DNA of 64,000 nt from Uliginosibacterium aquaticum (GTDB lineage: Bacteria; Pseudomonadota; Gammaproteobacteria; Burkholderiales; Rhodocyclaceae): the NCBI RefSeq assembly GCF_012972705.2, contig NZ_JABCSC020000006.1:62001-126000 (forward strand), read 5' to 3'. Made by a program: the position numbers and the translations under genes. Each line of letters starts with the position of its first letter. The stretch's first letter is position 1. Shown here piece after piece: positions 16,132-25,177 of this stretch. The notes beneath the pieces were generated by a model. That model ran no database searches, had not been told where the DNA came from, and saw only the letters and a program-made list of their open reading frames with translations.

Positions 16132-17193
16132 TCAGGCCTGCGGATAGTCGACGTAGCCGACGCGCGGATCTGGCTGACCGTAGCCGTAGAAGCTCTCCGG
16201 CTTCGGCGCGTTCAAGGGCTGCTCGCGCAGGAAACGCAGTGGCAGGTCCGGTGTGGCGATGAAGTCCTTGCCGAAGGCCACCGCATCGGCTTCGCCGCTG
16301 CTCAAGAGGGCATCGGCCTGGCTGCGGCTGAGGCCCTGGTTGGCGATATACACGCCACCGAAAGCTGCCTTGAGGGCCGGGCCGAGGCGCGGCGCATCCT
16401 GCGATTCGCGGGCGAACAGGAAGGCAATCTGGCGCTTGCCCAGTTCGCGGGCGACGTAGCTGAACGTGGCCAGCGGATCGCTGTCACCCATGTCGTGCGA
16501 GTCGCTGCGCGGTGCGATGTGCACGCCGACGCGGCCGGCGCCCCACACGCTGATGGCAGCGTCGGTCACTTCGAGCAGCAGGCGGGCGCGGTTTTCGAGA
16601 CTGCCGCCGTACTGGTCGCTGCGCTGATTGGTGCTGTCCTGCAGGAACTGGTCGAGCAGGTAGCCATTGGCTCCGTGGATCTCGACGCCGTCAAAACCAG
16701 CGCGCAAGGCATTTTCGGCGCCCTGGCGATAGGCTTCGACGATGTCTGCGATCTCGGCGGTGTCGAGTGCGCGCGGGGTCACGTAATCGCGCATCGGGCG
16801 CAGCAGGCTGACATGGCCGGCCGGCTGGATGGCGCTTGGCGCCACCGGCAACTCGCCGTCCAGATAGTCCGGATGGGAGATGCGGCCCACGTGCCAGAGT
16901 TGCAGGAAGATGCGCCCGCCGGCGGCATGCACTGCGCGGGTTACCAGTTTCCAGCCTTCAACCTGGGCGTTGGACCAGATCCCCGGGGTATCCGGATAGC
17001 CCACGCCGAGCGGGGTCACCGAGGTGGCTTCGCTGAGGATCAGGCCGGCGCTGGCGCGTTGGGCGTAGTACTCGGCCATCAGTGCGTTGGGCACGCGGCC
17101 CTCGCTGGCGCGGCAGCGCGTCAGCGGGGCCATCACGATGCGATTGGGCCACAGCAGATCGCCGGCCTGGAGGGGTTCGAAGAGGATGCTCAT
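16132..17193 (-). CDS. Old Yellow Enzyme family NADH:flavin oxidoreductase (NemA type)
   Basis: A 353-residue FMN-dependent ene-reductase of the TIM-barrel OYE family, reducing electrophilic alkenes such as N-ethylmaleimide or enones. Visible: IVMAPLTRCRA, the FMN-binding glutamine in FLQLWHVGRISHP, the active-site H-G-A-N in GVEIHGANGYLLDQFLQ, the catalytic Tyr region DQYGGSLENR, and the C-terminal IANQGLS and VAFGKDFIATPDLP FMN-phosphate motifs. It starts 34 bases after the stop of an ArsR-type regulator on the same strand, so the two form an operon probably induced by reactive electrophiles. Confidence 0.94.
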   Translation of the reverse strand: MSILFEPLQAGDLLWPNRIVMAPLTRCRASEGRVPNALMAEYYAQRASAGLILSEATSVTPLGVGYPDTPGIWSNAQVEGWKLVTRAVHAAGGRIFLQLWHVGRISHPDYLDGELPVAPSAIQPAGHVSLLRPMRDYVTPRALDTAEIADIVEAYRQGAENALRAGFDGVEIHGANGYLLDQFLQDSTNQRSDQYGGSLENRARLLLEVTDAAISVWGAGRVGVHIAPRSDSHDMGDSDPLATFSYVARELGKRQIAFLFARESQDAPRLGPALKAAFGGVYIANQGLSRSQADALLSSGEADAVAFGKDFIATPDLPLRFLREQPLNAPKPESFYGYGQPDPRVGYVDYPQA

Positions 17194-17227
17194 GGTGTGG
17201 GGTTCCTTGTGGGCTGCGGGGAGGGGG

Positions 17228-17572
17228 TCAGAGCTCGTGCTGCATCTTGAGCAGGAAGGCGGCGATCACCGCTTCGTTGCGCGAATAGAAGATCCACTGG
17301 CCGATCTTGCGGGTGCTGACCAGGCCGGCGCGCTGCAGGCTGGCCAGATGCGCCGAGGCGGTGGAGTGCGAGAGGCCGGTTTTCTCGAAGATCTTGCCGG
17401 CGCACACGCCCATTTCGAGCGGATGGGCCTGATCGGCGAAATGCTGCTCGGGCGTGCGCAGCCAGGCCAGGATCTCGCGCCGCGCCGGGCTGGCCAGCGC
17501 CTTGATGATCTCTTCCAGCTCGGTTTCGGCGAGCGAGATCGTTTCGTCGGAAGTGGAATTTTCTTTCGTCAT
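17228..17572 (-). CDS. ArsR-family helix-turn-helix regulator
   Basis: A 114-residue winged-helix repressor: ALASPARREILAWL, recognition helix region TGLSHSTASAHLASLQRAGLV and wing KIGQWIFYSRNE. It lacks the classic metal-box cysteines; one cysteine (MGVCAGK) just before the recognition helix could act as a redox or electrophile sensor, which is inferred. No ribosome site precedes the ATG, and a promoter ending seven bases upstream suggests a leaderless message. A perfect palindrome overlaps that promoter. Probably controls itself and the OYE gene. Confidence 0.88.
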   Translation of the reverse strand: MTKENSTSDETISLAETELEEIIKALASPARREILAWLRTPEQHFADQAHPLEMGVCAGKIFEKTGLSHSTASAHLASLQRAGLVSTRKIGQWIFYSRNEAVIAAFLLKMQHEL

Positions 17573-17573
17573 G

Positions 17574-17608
17574 TAGCGAATCGTAATTCGCTATTAAACG
17601 AAATACAA
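17574..17608 (-). promoter_or_regulatory. Promoter and operator of the ArsR-OYE operon
   Basis: On the minus strand TTGTAT (17603-17608) and TACGAT (17580-17585) are exactly 17 bases apart. A perfect palindrome with 8-bp arms, TAGCGAAT at 17574-17581 and ATTCGCTA at 17586-17593, overlaps the -10 and touches the start codon. Binding there would block transcription. Confidence 0.65.
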
Positions 17609-17688
17609 GCGCGCGACGAAAAAAAACCAGCCCGATGGAGGGGCTGGCGGGTGTGGATCATCCATGTGGTGGATGCGCCAATGCGGGT

Positions 17689-18366
17689 TCAGGGGGCTGA
17701 TGTGGCGGCCTTCTTGGCCTTTTTCTCGGCCGCCTCACGGGCGCGTTGATCGTAGCGGGCCGCGTCGGCCTTGGCGCGAGCGGCGCGTTCGGCCGCATCC
17801 TGCTCGCGCTCCCGGCGGGCTTTTTCGGCCTCTGCCACGCGCGTCTTCTTGTCGGCATCGGCTTTGGCCTTGGCCTCCGGGCCGGGCTGGGCTGCCGGTG
17901 CCGGCTTCAGCGGGGGCGGCACGATCGGCGTGCCGCCTTCCGGCGCCTCACCCCGTGGCGTGCCGCTCGGCGTCGGCACAGGTGGGCGGGTCGGCTGCGG
18001 GGCGGATTTCTCTGCATCCTCCAGTTCCAGCACCTTGGATTTGGCGCGTCGCTCGATCAGGTTGGCATCGATTTCGTACTGACGCACCACCTTCATGCGC
18101 TCGATATTGGCGAGGCGCGCCTTTTCGCGGCAGGCGTTGACCAGGAATTTGGCGTAGCAGGCAATGTCGTCGCGCTTGAAGGCGGCTTCGGATTCGCTGC
18201 GGCGGGCATCCGCATCGCGCCGCAACTCCGCCGCCAGCTGTTGCTGCTCCTTCGCCTCGGCGAGGGTTTGGGGCGGCATCGGCAGGTCGGCCGAAGGCTG
18301 CGGGCCAACGGCCTGGGCCAGCGGGCAGGCGATCAACAGGAGGAACACAAGCTTCTTGATGGACAT
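17689..18366 (-). CDS. Secreted Ala/Lys/Pro-rich hypothetical protein
   Basis: A 225-residue protein with a signal peptide when started at ATG 18366 (MSIKKLVFLLLIACPLAQA). Then comes a charged helical region with two cysteines (IACYAKFLVNACREKARL), a proline-rich stretch (about residues 125-165) and a C-terminal charged Lys/Ala/Glu/Arg helix likely to form a coiled coil. I do not recognise a named family; it resembles small betaproteobacterial envelope proteins of unknown role. It is divergent from the YheS-type gene and stands alone. Confidence 0.7.
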   Translation of the reverse strand: MSIKKLVFLLLIACPLAQAVGPQPSADLPMPPQTLAEAKEQQQLAAELRRDADARRSESEAAFKRDDIACYAKFLVNACREKARLANIERMKVVRQYEIDANLIERRAKSKVLELEDAEKSAPQPTRPPVPTPSGTPRGEAPEGGTPIVPPPLKPAPAAQPGPEAKAKADADKKTRVAEAEKARREREQDAAERAARAKADAARYDQRAREAAEKKAKKAATSAP

Positions 18367-18431
18367 GGGGAGCTGGGCCTCGCGGGCCGGTAGAATGCGC
18401 ATTGCTTCCAATTCTCCCAGACCCTACGGCC

Positions 18432-20342
18432 TTGATCCAGTTCCGTAATCTTGCGCTCGCGCGCGGCGCTCGTCGCCTGATCGACAATCTCTCCCTGCAG
18501 ATTCACCCCGGCTGGCGCATTGGCGTGGTCGGCGCCAATGGCACCGGCAAGTCCAGCCTGTTCGCGCTGCTGCGCGGCGAGCTGCAGCAGGAGCAGGGCG
18601 ATCTTGATATTCCTTCTGCCTGGACCATTGCCCATGTGGCGCAGGAGACCCCGGCGCTCACCTGCTCGGCACTGGATTACATCCTCGAAGGCGATGCCGA
18701 ACTGCGCCGCGTGCAGCGGGATCTGGTGGCGGCCGAAGTCGCGCACGACGGTCACCTGATCGGCGAGCTCCACACCCGCCTGCAGGAAATCGAAGGCTAC
18801 TCGGCCAATGCGCGGGCTTCCACGCTGCTGCACGGACTGGGTTTCAGCGATGCGGATTTCAGCCGGCCGGTGTCGGATTTCTCGGGCGGCTGGCGCATGC
18901 GCCTGAATCTGGGGCAGGCGCTGATGTGCCGCTCCGACCTTCTGTTGCTCGATGAGCCGACCAACCACCTTGATCTGGATGCCGTGGTGTGGCTGGAAAA
19001 GTGGCTCGCCGCCTATCGCGGCACCCTGCTGCTGATCTCGCACGACCGGGATTTTCTCGACGCCTGCGTGACCCACATCGCTTTTCTCGACGCGCAGAAG
19101 CTCACCCTCTATACCGGCGATTACGATGCTTTCGAGGATCAGCACGCCGCCCAGCTCGCGCAGCAGCAGGCGCTGTTCGAGAAGCAGCAACGTGAAGTCG
19201 CGCACCTGCAGAAATACATCGACCGCTTCCGCGCCCAGGCTACCAAGGCGCGTCAGGCGCAGAGCCGGATCAAGGCGCTGGCGCGGATGGAGCGGATCAC
19301 CGCTGCCCACGTCGACACGCCTTTCGATTTCGCCTTCCCCGAGCCGGACCGGGCGCCGGACCCGATGGTGACCCTCAAGGATGTGCAGCTGGGTTATGGC
19401 GACAAGACCATCATCGCCAAGCTCAAACTCGAATTGCGCCCCGGCGCACGCCTGGGCCTTCTGGGGCCGAACGGCGCCGGCAAGTCCACCCTGATCAAGC
19501 TGCTGGCTGGCGATCTGGCCGCGCAGAGCGGCACGGTGCTGCTCGGCAAAGGCGTGGTGCTGGGCTACTTCGCCCAGCATCAGCTGGAGCAACTGCGCCC
19601 GGATGAGTCGCCGCTGCAGCATCTGATCCGCCAGGAGCCGATGACCCGCGAGCAGGAGTTGCGCGACTACCTCGGCGGCTTTGATTTCCGTGGCCCGATG
19701 GCCGACGCCAAGGTCGGGCCGTTCTCGGGCGGCGAGAAATCGCGCCTCGCGCTAGCCTTGCTGATCCGTCATAAACCGAATCTGCTGCTGCTCGATGAGC
19801 CGACCAACCACCTCGATCTAGAGATGCGCCACGCGCTGACCCTGGCGCTGTCCGAATACGAAGGCAGCATGGTGCTGGTGAGTCACGACCGCGCACTGCT
19901 CAGAACCGTGTGCGACGATTTCCTGCTGGTGGCCGATGGCCTTGCCCAGCCCTTCGATGGCGATATCGAGGATTACCTCGTATGGCTCGATGCGCGTCGC
20001 TCACGCGAAGCCGCCGCGCGCGTCGATGTGCAGGCGGCTGATGACAAGGCCAGCCGCATTGCCAGCCGTGAGGCCGAAAAGGCTGACCGGCAGGCGCGCA
20101 TCCAGCGCCGTCGCCCCTTGCTCAAGGAGTTGGAGCAGCTCGAGCGCAAGCTGCAGGGCTGGCAGGGCGAGAAGAAGCTGCTCGACGAGCGCGTGTCTGA
20201 CCCGGCGCTCTACGCCAGCGGCGATGGTGCGCTGGTGCAGAGCCTGCTCAAGCGTCAGGGCGAGCTGGGCGCCAGCATTGATGCCGGCGAGGAACGCTGG
20301 CTGGAGATTCAGACCGAGCTGGAGGAAATCGGCGAAGTCTGA
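18432..20342 (+). CDS. yheS: ABC-F ATPase, YheS type
   Basis: A 636-residue cytoplasmic protein with two ATP-binding domains and no membrane segment, matching E. coli YheS (637) along its length. Domain 1 has GANGTGKSS, signature FSGGWRMRL and LLLLDEPTNHLDLDAV. The linker carries the ABC-F arm region (YIDRFRAQATKARQAQSR). Domain 2 has GPNGAGKSTLIKLLAG, FSGGEKSRL and LLLLDEPTNHLDLEM. A charged C-terminal coiled coil ends it. The start TTG 18432 gives the family N-terminus (IQFRNLALARGARRL). ABC-F proteins act on ribosomes; the specific role of YheS is not settled. Confidence 0.93.
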   Translation: MIQFRNLALARGARRLIDNLSLQIHPGWRIGVVGANGTGKSSLFALLRGELQQEQGDLDIPSAWTIAHVAQETPALTCSALDYILEGDAELRRVQRDLVAAEVAHDGHLIGELHTRLQEIEGYSANARASTLLHGLGFSDADFSRPVSDFSGGWRMRLNLGQALMCRSDLLLLDEPTNHLDLDAVVWLEKWLAAYRGTLLLISHDRDFLDACVTHIAFLDAQKLTLYTGDYDAFEDQHAAQLAQQQALFEKQQREVAHLQKYIDRFRAQATKARQAQSRIKALARMERITAAHVDTPFDFAFPEPDRAPDPMVTLKDVQLGYGDKTIIAKLKLELRPGARLGLLGPNGAGKSTLIKLLAGDLAAQSGTVLLGKGVVLGYFAQHQLEQLRPDESPLQHLIRQEPMTREQELRDYLGGFDFRGPMADAKVGPFSGGEKSRLALALLIRHKPNLLLLDEPTNHLDLEMRHALTLALSEYEGSMVLVSHDRALLRTVCDDFLLVADGLAQPFDGDIEDYLVWLDARRSREAAARVDVQAADDKASRIASREAEKADRQARIQRRRPLLKELEQLERKLQGWQGEKKLLDERVSDPALYASGDGALVQSLLKRQGELGASIDAGEERWLEIQTELEEIGEV

Positions 20343-20376
20343 CGTCCGTACGAAGCAGACCGGTTCCATAAAACAC

Positions 20377-20412
20377 AAAGCCCCTGCCGGCGAACCGGAC
20401 AGGGGCTTTTGC
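20377..20412. terminator. Bidirectional terminator between yheS and pectate lyase 1
   Basis: A 10-bp stem (20377-20386 with 20400-20409), extended inward by CCGG/CCGG with one bulge, has T run on the plus side and an A-rich left flank. It serves both converging genes. Its sequence closely resembles the terminator at 25129-25161 next to the second pectate lyase. Confidence 0.9.
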
Positions 20413-20428
20413 TTGCTGCGTGCTCAGC

Positions 20429-21946
20429 TTACTTGGTCGAGCACTTGTTCGGGTTGCCCAGCGGGTCGGAACCGAAAGCAGCCACGGTACAGGCGATGGT
20501 CTTGCCCGAACCGACGTACTTGCTGACCCACGAACCCTTACGGCCGAAAGCGACCCAGCCGGTGCTGCCAGCGGTACAGGTGCCGCCCAGATCGGCGCAC
20601 TTGCTGTAGCCGCTCGGATAATCACCGGTGCCGGACAGAACCGGTGCGGTGCTGGCCGAGGACGAAGCGGCAGCGCTGGAGGCGGCGGCGCTCGAAGCAG
20701 CTGCCGAGCTGGCGGCTGCCGAGCTGGAAGCCTTGCTGGACGACGCAGCGCTCGAAGCGGCAGCGCTGGAAGCCGCAGCAGAAGACGCAGCAGCCGAGGA
20801 GGTGGAACCACTACAGGCCGAAGCCGTCAGCACGGCGCCGTTCTTGCCCACACCAGCGTAGGACGCCAGCTTGTCCTTCACGCACTGGGCCGGAACCGGC
20901 TCGTAGGTGTAGGTCAGCGAAGGCTTGGTGGTCAGCGTGGAGACCCAGGTGTCGGCGTTGATGCCACCCGATCCAGCAGAGGTCCAGGTGATGCCATAGG
21001 TAGCATTGCTGGCGGCGCTGGTGGTGTTGTTGCTGTCCAGATACCAGGTGCCGCAACCCACTGTGTCATAACGGCAGGTTACCGGTGAGATCGAGTTTTC
21101 GAAGTAGTTGCGTTCGATCAGCGCCTTGCCACCCGCACGAACGTTGATGCCCGAATCGGTGATCTTGCTGTACAGGTTGTTGTAGGCATGCACGATACCG
21201 CCACGCTGCAGCGGCAGGCGGGCATTCACGTTGTTGTAGATGTTGTGGTGATAGGTCACGTTGCGCTGGAAGTCGGTAGTGCCACTGCTCTGGGTGTGGC
21301 CATCCAGGCCGACTTTCTTGCTGTCGTGAATGTAGTTGTAAGAGACCGTGGTGTGGGTCGAGTTCTTCTTGATGTCGATGGCCGACTCAAAGGTCAGGTC
21401 ACCATCGGGCGAGCCATTGCACTCGTTGTTGACCGAGAACAGCTCGTTGTGGTCGATCCACACGTTCGGCGAGTTGTCGACGCGGATCATGTCGGCATCG
21501 TTGTTGGCACCGGCCAGCGCACCGATCTTCATGTTGCGGACGATCACGTTGCTGGAGTTGATGATGGGGATGCCGAAGTTGGCCGAGGAGCCGTTGGCGC
21601 CCTGAATGGTCAGGCCGTAGGTGAAGTCCTTGACCTCAACCTTGCGGTAAGCGTCGTTCCAGCGCGGGGTCGGGCAGTTGTGGTTGGCATCGATGGTGTG
21701 ATCTTTGATCACCTGAGCGATCAGCGCGTCCTCGTTACCGGTATAGGTCAGGATCAGCGGCAGTTTGGCAGCCTTGGCGGCGGCGATTTCGGCGTTCATC
21801 TGGTCCATGGTGGCCGCGCTCTTGACGAGGGCACCGGCCACATTGCCGCCGTCGGTGGTGGCGAAACCACCGGTGTTGGCTGCGAATGCTCCGCCAGCCA
21901 GCAAGGCGGCGACAACTGCGACGGATGTCTTGAGGGTGAAGCTCAT
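20429..21946 (-). CDS. Secreted pectate lyase (PL1) with Ser/Ala linker and C-terminal Cys-containing module
   Basis: A 505-residue enzyme cleaving polygalacturonate by beta-elimination, Ca-dependent in this family. Signal peptide about residues 1-22 (ends AFA). The PL1 beta-helix spans about 60-370: NVWIDHNELF, SPDGDLTFESAIDIKK, DSKKVGLDG, and NARLPLQRGG carrying the RxPxxR catalytic motif. A linker made almost only of Ser and Ala (about 379-430) leads to a roughly 65-residue module with four cysteines (KCADLGGTC to PNKC) and WVAFGRKGSW, probably carbohydrate-binding. AGGAG precedes the ATG. Paralogous to the lyase at 25178-26812. Confidence 0.95.
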   Translation of the reverse strand: MSFTLKTSVAVVAALLAGGAFAANTGGFATTDGGNVAGALVKSAATMDQMNAEIAAAKAAKLPLILTYTGNEDALIAQVIKDHTIDANHNCPTPRWNDAYRKVEVKDFTYGLTIQGANGSSANFGIPIINSSNVIVRNMKIGALAGANNDADMIRVDNSPNVWIDHNELFSVNNECNGSPDGDLTFESAIDIKKNSTHTTVSYNYIHDSKKVGLDGHTQSSGTTDFQRNVTYHHNIYNNVNARLPLQRGGIVHAYNNLYSKITDSGINVRAGGKALIERNYFENSISPVTCRYDTVGCGTWYLDSNNTTSAASNATYGITWTSAGSGGINADTWVSTLTTKPSLTYTYEPVPAQCVKDKLASYAGVGKNGAVLTASACSGSTSSAAASSAAASSAAASSAASSSKASSSAAASSAAASSAAASSAAASSSASTAPVLSGTGDYPSGYSKCADLGGTCTAGSTGWVAFGRKGSWVSKYVGSGKTIACTVAAFGSDPLGNPNKCSTK

Positions 21947-22305
21947 TGACTTGTCTCCTGCTTATATAGGTATGTTTTTGTGCAGCGCCACGCTTCGGAT
22001 CGTTGCGCGGTGGCTGCGCCGACGCACTGTTTTTCGCGCGACGGCGTGAAATAAAACATTTTGTTGGGCGGAAAACAAGCCCTTATGGGCATAAATTATT
22101 GTTTCCTGTGACGGAACGCATTTGTTTGTTTTTGGCGCGGACAAACCCTGAAAAAAACGGCCCGTTGGCTACACCTTGTCTGGCAAAAACAGGCTTGTCA
22201 GTTGGTTTTTGCGCCCATGTTGTCGGACTTTTGTTGTTGTTGTCTGTCTTTTTATCGAGCTGGGGTGCAACACGTAAGGCAGTTTTCCTGGCCCGGATGC
22301 ACTCG
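21947..22305. other. Gene-free upstream region of pectate lyase 1
   Basis: 359 bases between the pectate lyase start and the flavoprotein stop. It is markedly AT-richer than its surroundings, with several T runs (near 22127-22132, 22205-22215 and 22229-22252). TATATA lies at about 21963-21968 close to the lyase ribosome site, but no matching -35 stands out. I find no convincing gene and no clear operator. It presumably holds the lyase promoter and the 3' end of the flavoprotein message. Confidence 0.5.
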
Positions 22306-23484
22306 TCAGACTGCCATTCCCGCAGCGTAGCCGCTGGCCCAGGCCCACTGAAAGTTGTAGCCGCCCAGCCAGCCGGTGACGTCCATGACTTCACCGACGA
22401 AGTGCAGGCCGGGCTGGCTGCGCGCCATCATGGTCTTCTGGTCCAGCGCGCGGGTGTCGACGCCGCCGAGCGTCACTTCGGCCTTGCGATAGCCTTCGGA
22501 GCCTGAGGGCTTGAGCTCCCACTGGTTGATGCTGGCGGCAAGCTGCCGCAGGGCTTTGTCGCCCGCCTCGGCAATCGGGCGGCCGGCGAGGCCCGCGCGC
22601 TCCACCAGCAGTTCCGCCATGCGTCGCGGCAGCCATTGCGCCACCACGCTTACCACATGCTGGCGCGCGCCGTTTTTGGCAGCAAGCAGTTCGCTGTCCA
22701 CCTTCAGGTCCGGTAGCAGATTGATGCGCAGGGCGTCGCCCGGCGTCCAGTAAGAAGAGATCTGCAGGATCGCCGGGCCGGACAGGCCGCGGTGGGTGAT
22801 GAGCAGGTCTTCGCGGAAGAAGCCGGCGTTGCAGGTGAGTTCGACTTCCAGCGCAATGCCAGCCAGCTCGGCGAAGGGCGCGCTGCCGGCGTCGAAGGTC
22901 AGTGGCACGAGGCCGGGGCGCGGCGCGATCACCGGAATGTCGAACTGGCGGGCGATGCGGTGGCCGAAGTCGGTGGCGCCGATCTTGGGGATCGACAGGC
23001 CGCCAGTGGCGATCACGACCGACGCGGCATGTACGGTGCCTGCCTCCGTATCCACCCGCCAGCCCTCGTTTTCGCGCTGCAGGGCCTCGACCTTGCAGGG
23101 CCGGCGCCAGGCGACATTGCCAGCGCTGCATTCGGCGACCAGCATGTCGATGATGTTCTGCGCGGAGTCGTCGCAGAACAGCTGGCCCTTGTGTTTTTCG
23201 TGCCAGGCAATGCCATGGCGGGCTAGCAGGGCGAGGAAATCCTGCGGTGTGTAGCGCGCGAGGGCGGAGCGACAGAAATGCGGATTCTCGGAGTGGAAGT
23301 TAGCTGGGCCGGCCTGCAGATTGGTGAAGTTGCAGCGCCCGCCGCCGGAGATGCGGATCTTCTCGGCCAGCGCGGTGGCATGGTCGATCACCAGCACCCG
23401 CCGGCCGCGTTGCCCGGCCACGCTGGCGCACATCATGCCGGCCGCACCGGCACCGATCACCACTACATCGAAAGTCTCAGTCAC
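22306..23484 (-). CDS. FAD/NAD(P)-dependent oxidoreductase, HI0933/YhiN (BaiN-like) family
   Basis: A 392-residue flavoprotein: N-terminal GXGXXG dinucleotide fold FDVVVIGAGAAGMMCA, family signature KIRISGGGRCNFTN, the middle region VVIATGGLSIPKIGATDFG, and the C-terminal FVGEVMDVTGWLGGYNFQWAWASG. The family includes the bile-acid reductase BaiN of Clostridium, but most members have no assigned reaction. The start GTG 23484 is chosen because AGGAG lies seven bases upstream and the protein then begins directly at the FAD fold. It is divergent from the RNase G gene. Confidence 0.9.
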   Translation of the reverse strand: MTETFDVVVIGAGAAGMMCASVAGQRGRRVLVIDHATALAEKIRISGGGRCNFTNLQAGPANFHSENPHFCRSALARYTPQDFLALLARHGIAWHEKHKGQLFCDDSAQNIIDMLVAECSAGNVAWRRPCKVEALQRENEGWRVDTEAGTVHAASVVIATGGLSIPKIGATDFGHRIARQFDIPVIAPRPGLVPLTFDAGSAPFAELAGIALEVELTCNAGFFREDLLITHRGLSGPAILQISSYWTPGDALRINLLPDLKVDSELLAAKNGARQHVVSVVAQWLPRRMAELLVERAGLAGRPIAEAGDKALRQLAASINQWELKPSGSEGYRKAEVTLGGVDTRALDQKTMMARSQPGLHFVGEVMDVTGWLGGYNFQWAWASGYAAGMAV

Positions 23485-23571
23485 AAGGCTTCTCCTCAAT
23501 GGGCAGCATGATAGCCGGCGGCTTGCTGCCAGCCGGTAGAATGTCGCCACCAACAGGATTCCGGGGGCCCC

Positions 23572-25026
23572 ATGAGCGAGGCTTATCTAGTCAATTTCAC
23601 GCCACAGGAGACGCGCGTCGCGCTGCTCTACAACGGTGTGGTGCAGGAACTGCACATCGAGCGCGAACATGCGCGCGGTTTCGTCGGCAACATCTACCTC
23701 GGCAAGGTGGTGCGTGTGCTGCCCGGCATGCAGTCCGCCTTCATCGACATCGGCCTCGATCGCACCGCTTTCCTGCATGTGGCGGATATCTGGGTGGATC
23801 GCTCGGCCGGCGAGCAGCAGCGCCCGATTGAGCGCATCCTCTCCGAGGGACAGAGCCTCATCGTGCAGGTGCTCAAGGATCCGATTGGCACCAAGGGCGC
23901 GCGCCTGTCGACCCAGCTCTCGATCGCCGGCCGCCTGCTGGTCTATCTGCCGCAGGACAAGCACATCGGCATTTCCCAGCGTATCGAGAGCGAGGCCGGC
24001 CGCGAAGCCCTGCGCGCCCGTCTGCAGGGATTGCTGCCCGGTGAGGAAAAAGGCGGCTTCATCGTGCGCACGCAGGCCGAGCAGGCCAGCGACGAAGAAC
24101 TTGCCGCCGATATCGCCTACCTGCGCAAGCTGTGGGCCGAGATCCAGCTTCAGCGCACTCAAGGCAAGCCGCCTGCGCTGCTCTACCGCGACTTGAACCT
24201 CGCCCAGCGCGTGCTGCGCGATCTGGTCGGCAGCGACACCGAGCAGGTCATCATCGATTCGCGCGAGAACTTCCAGAAGCTCAGCCAGTTCGCTACCGAC
24301 TACATGCCACGTGTGGCGCATCTGCTGGAGCACTACTCCGGCGAGCGTCCGCTTTTCGATCTGCATGGTGTGGAAGACGAAATCCAGAAGGCGCTGGCGC
24401 GGCGCGTCGACCTCAAGAGCGGCGGCTACCTGATCATCGATCAGACCGAAGCCCTGTGCACCATCGACGTGAACACCGGCGGCTTCGTTGGCGCGCGCAC
24501 CTTCGACGACACCATCTTCAAGACCAACCTCGAAGCCGCCCAGGCCATCGCCCGCCAGCTGCGCCTGCGCAACCTCGGCGGCATCATCCTGCTCGACTTC
24601 ATCGACATGGAGAACGAGGAGCACCGCCTCACCGTGCTGGCCGAGCTGACCCGCGCGCTGGCCCGCGACCACACCAAGGTCTCGGTGGGCGGCTTCACTT
24701 CGCTGGGGCTGGTGGAGATGACGCGCAAGCGCACCCGCGAGTCGCTGGCCCACGTGCTGTGCGAAACCTGCCCCACCTGCGGCGGGCGTGGTGAAGTGAA
24801 GACTGGCCGTACCGTAGCCTACGAAGTGATGCGCGAAGTGGTGCGTGAGGCGCGTCAGTTCAACGCGCGTGAATTCCGCATCCTGGCTGCGCCTGGCGTG
24901 GTCGATCTGTTTCACGACGAAGAAGCGCAGGCGATTGCCAATCTGCAGGATTTCATTGGCAAGCCGATTTCCTTCCATGCCGAAACCAGCTACACCCAGG
25001 AGCAGTTCGATATCGTGCTGCTCTGA
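23572..25026 (+). CDS. rng: Ribonuclease G
   Basis: A 484-residue endoribonuclease of the RNase E/G family, matching RNase G length (about 489) and lacking the long RNase E tail. It has an S1 domain split by the RNase-H-like fold (GNIYLGKVVRVLPGMQSAFIDIG), the catalytic aspartates in CTIDVNTGGFVG and ILLDFIDM, and the zinc-link CETCPTCGGRG. It processes the 5' end of 16S rRNA and degrades mRNA in related bacteria. The ATG at 23572 has only a G-rich, weak ribosome site. It stands alone here rather than beside maf. Confidence 0.95.
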   Translation: MSEAYLVNFTPQETRVALLYNGVVQELHIEREHARGFVGNIYLGKVVRVLPGMQSAFIDIGLDRTAFLHVADIWVDRSAGEQQRPIERILSEGQSLIVQVLKDPIGTKGARLSTQLSIAGRLLVYLPQDKHIGISQRIESEAGREALRARLQGLLPGEEKGGFIVRTQAEQASDEELAADIAYLRKLWAEIQLQRTQGKPPALLYRDLNLAQRVLRDLVGSDTEQVIIDSRENFQKLSQFATDYMPRVAHLLEHYSGERPLFDLHGVEDEIQKALARRVDLKSGGYLIIDQTEALCTIDVNTGGFVGARTFDDTIFKTNLEAAQAIARQLRLRNLGGIILLDFIDMENEEHRLTVLAELTRALARDHTKVSVGGFTSLGLVEMTRKRTRESLAHVLCETCPTCGGRGEVKTGRTVAYEVMREVVREARQFNAREFRILAAPGVVDLFHDEEAQAIANLQDFIGKPISFHAETSYTQEQFDIVLL

Positions 25027-25128
25027 GAAGCAGTTCCCGATCTGACTGCGAGGCCGCTCATTGATAACCGAGAGGGCTCATGCTACAGATCGTGAACAGC
25101 TTCTGAGCGCCTAGTGCCGGCCCATGAA

Positions 25129-25164
25129 AAAGCCCCCGCCGGGTAACCGGACGGGGGCTTTGTT
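25129..25164. terminator. Bidirectional terminator between rng and pectate lyase 2
   Basis: A 10-bp stem (25129-25138 with 25152-25161) with the inner CCGG...CCGG extension, T-rich on the right and an A run on the left. It is nearly the same sequence as the terminator beside pectate lyase 1, supporting duplication of lyase plus terminator. Confidence 0.9.
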
Positions 25165-25177
25165 TGAGTGCTGCCGA

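Noticed and set aside
20640-20861. Short periodic DNA repeats in the pectate lyase linkers, considered as CRISPR or satellite
   Set aside because: The period comes from Ser/Ala codon blocks in frame; no constant spacer length and no cas genes.
21968-21976. AACATACCT shared upstream of both pectate lyases (also 26905-26913)
   Set aside because: A 9-base match between two regions of this length is expected by chance, and the distances to the start codons differ (about 22 and 93 bases).
22000-22130. Possible KdgR or CRP sites upstream of pectate lyase 1
   Set aside because: Only half-matches are present (ATAAAACATTTTGTT; TGTGA without its partner half).
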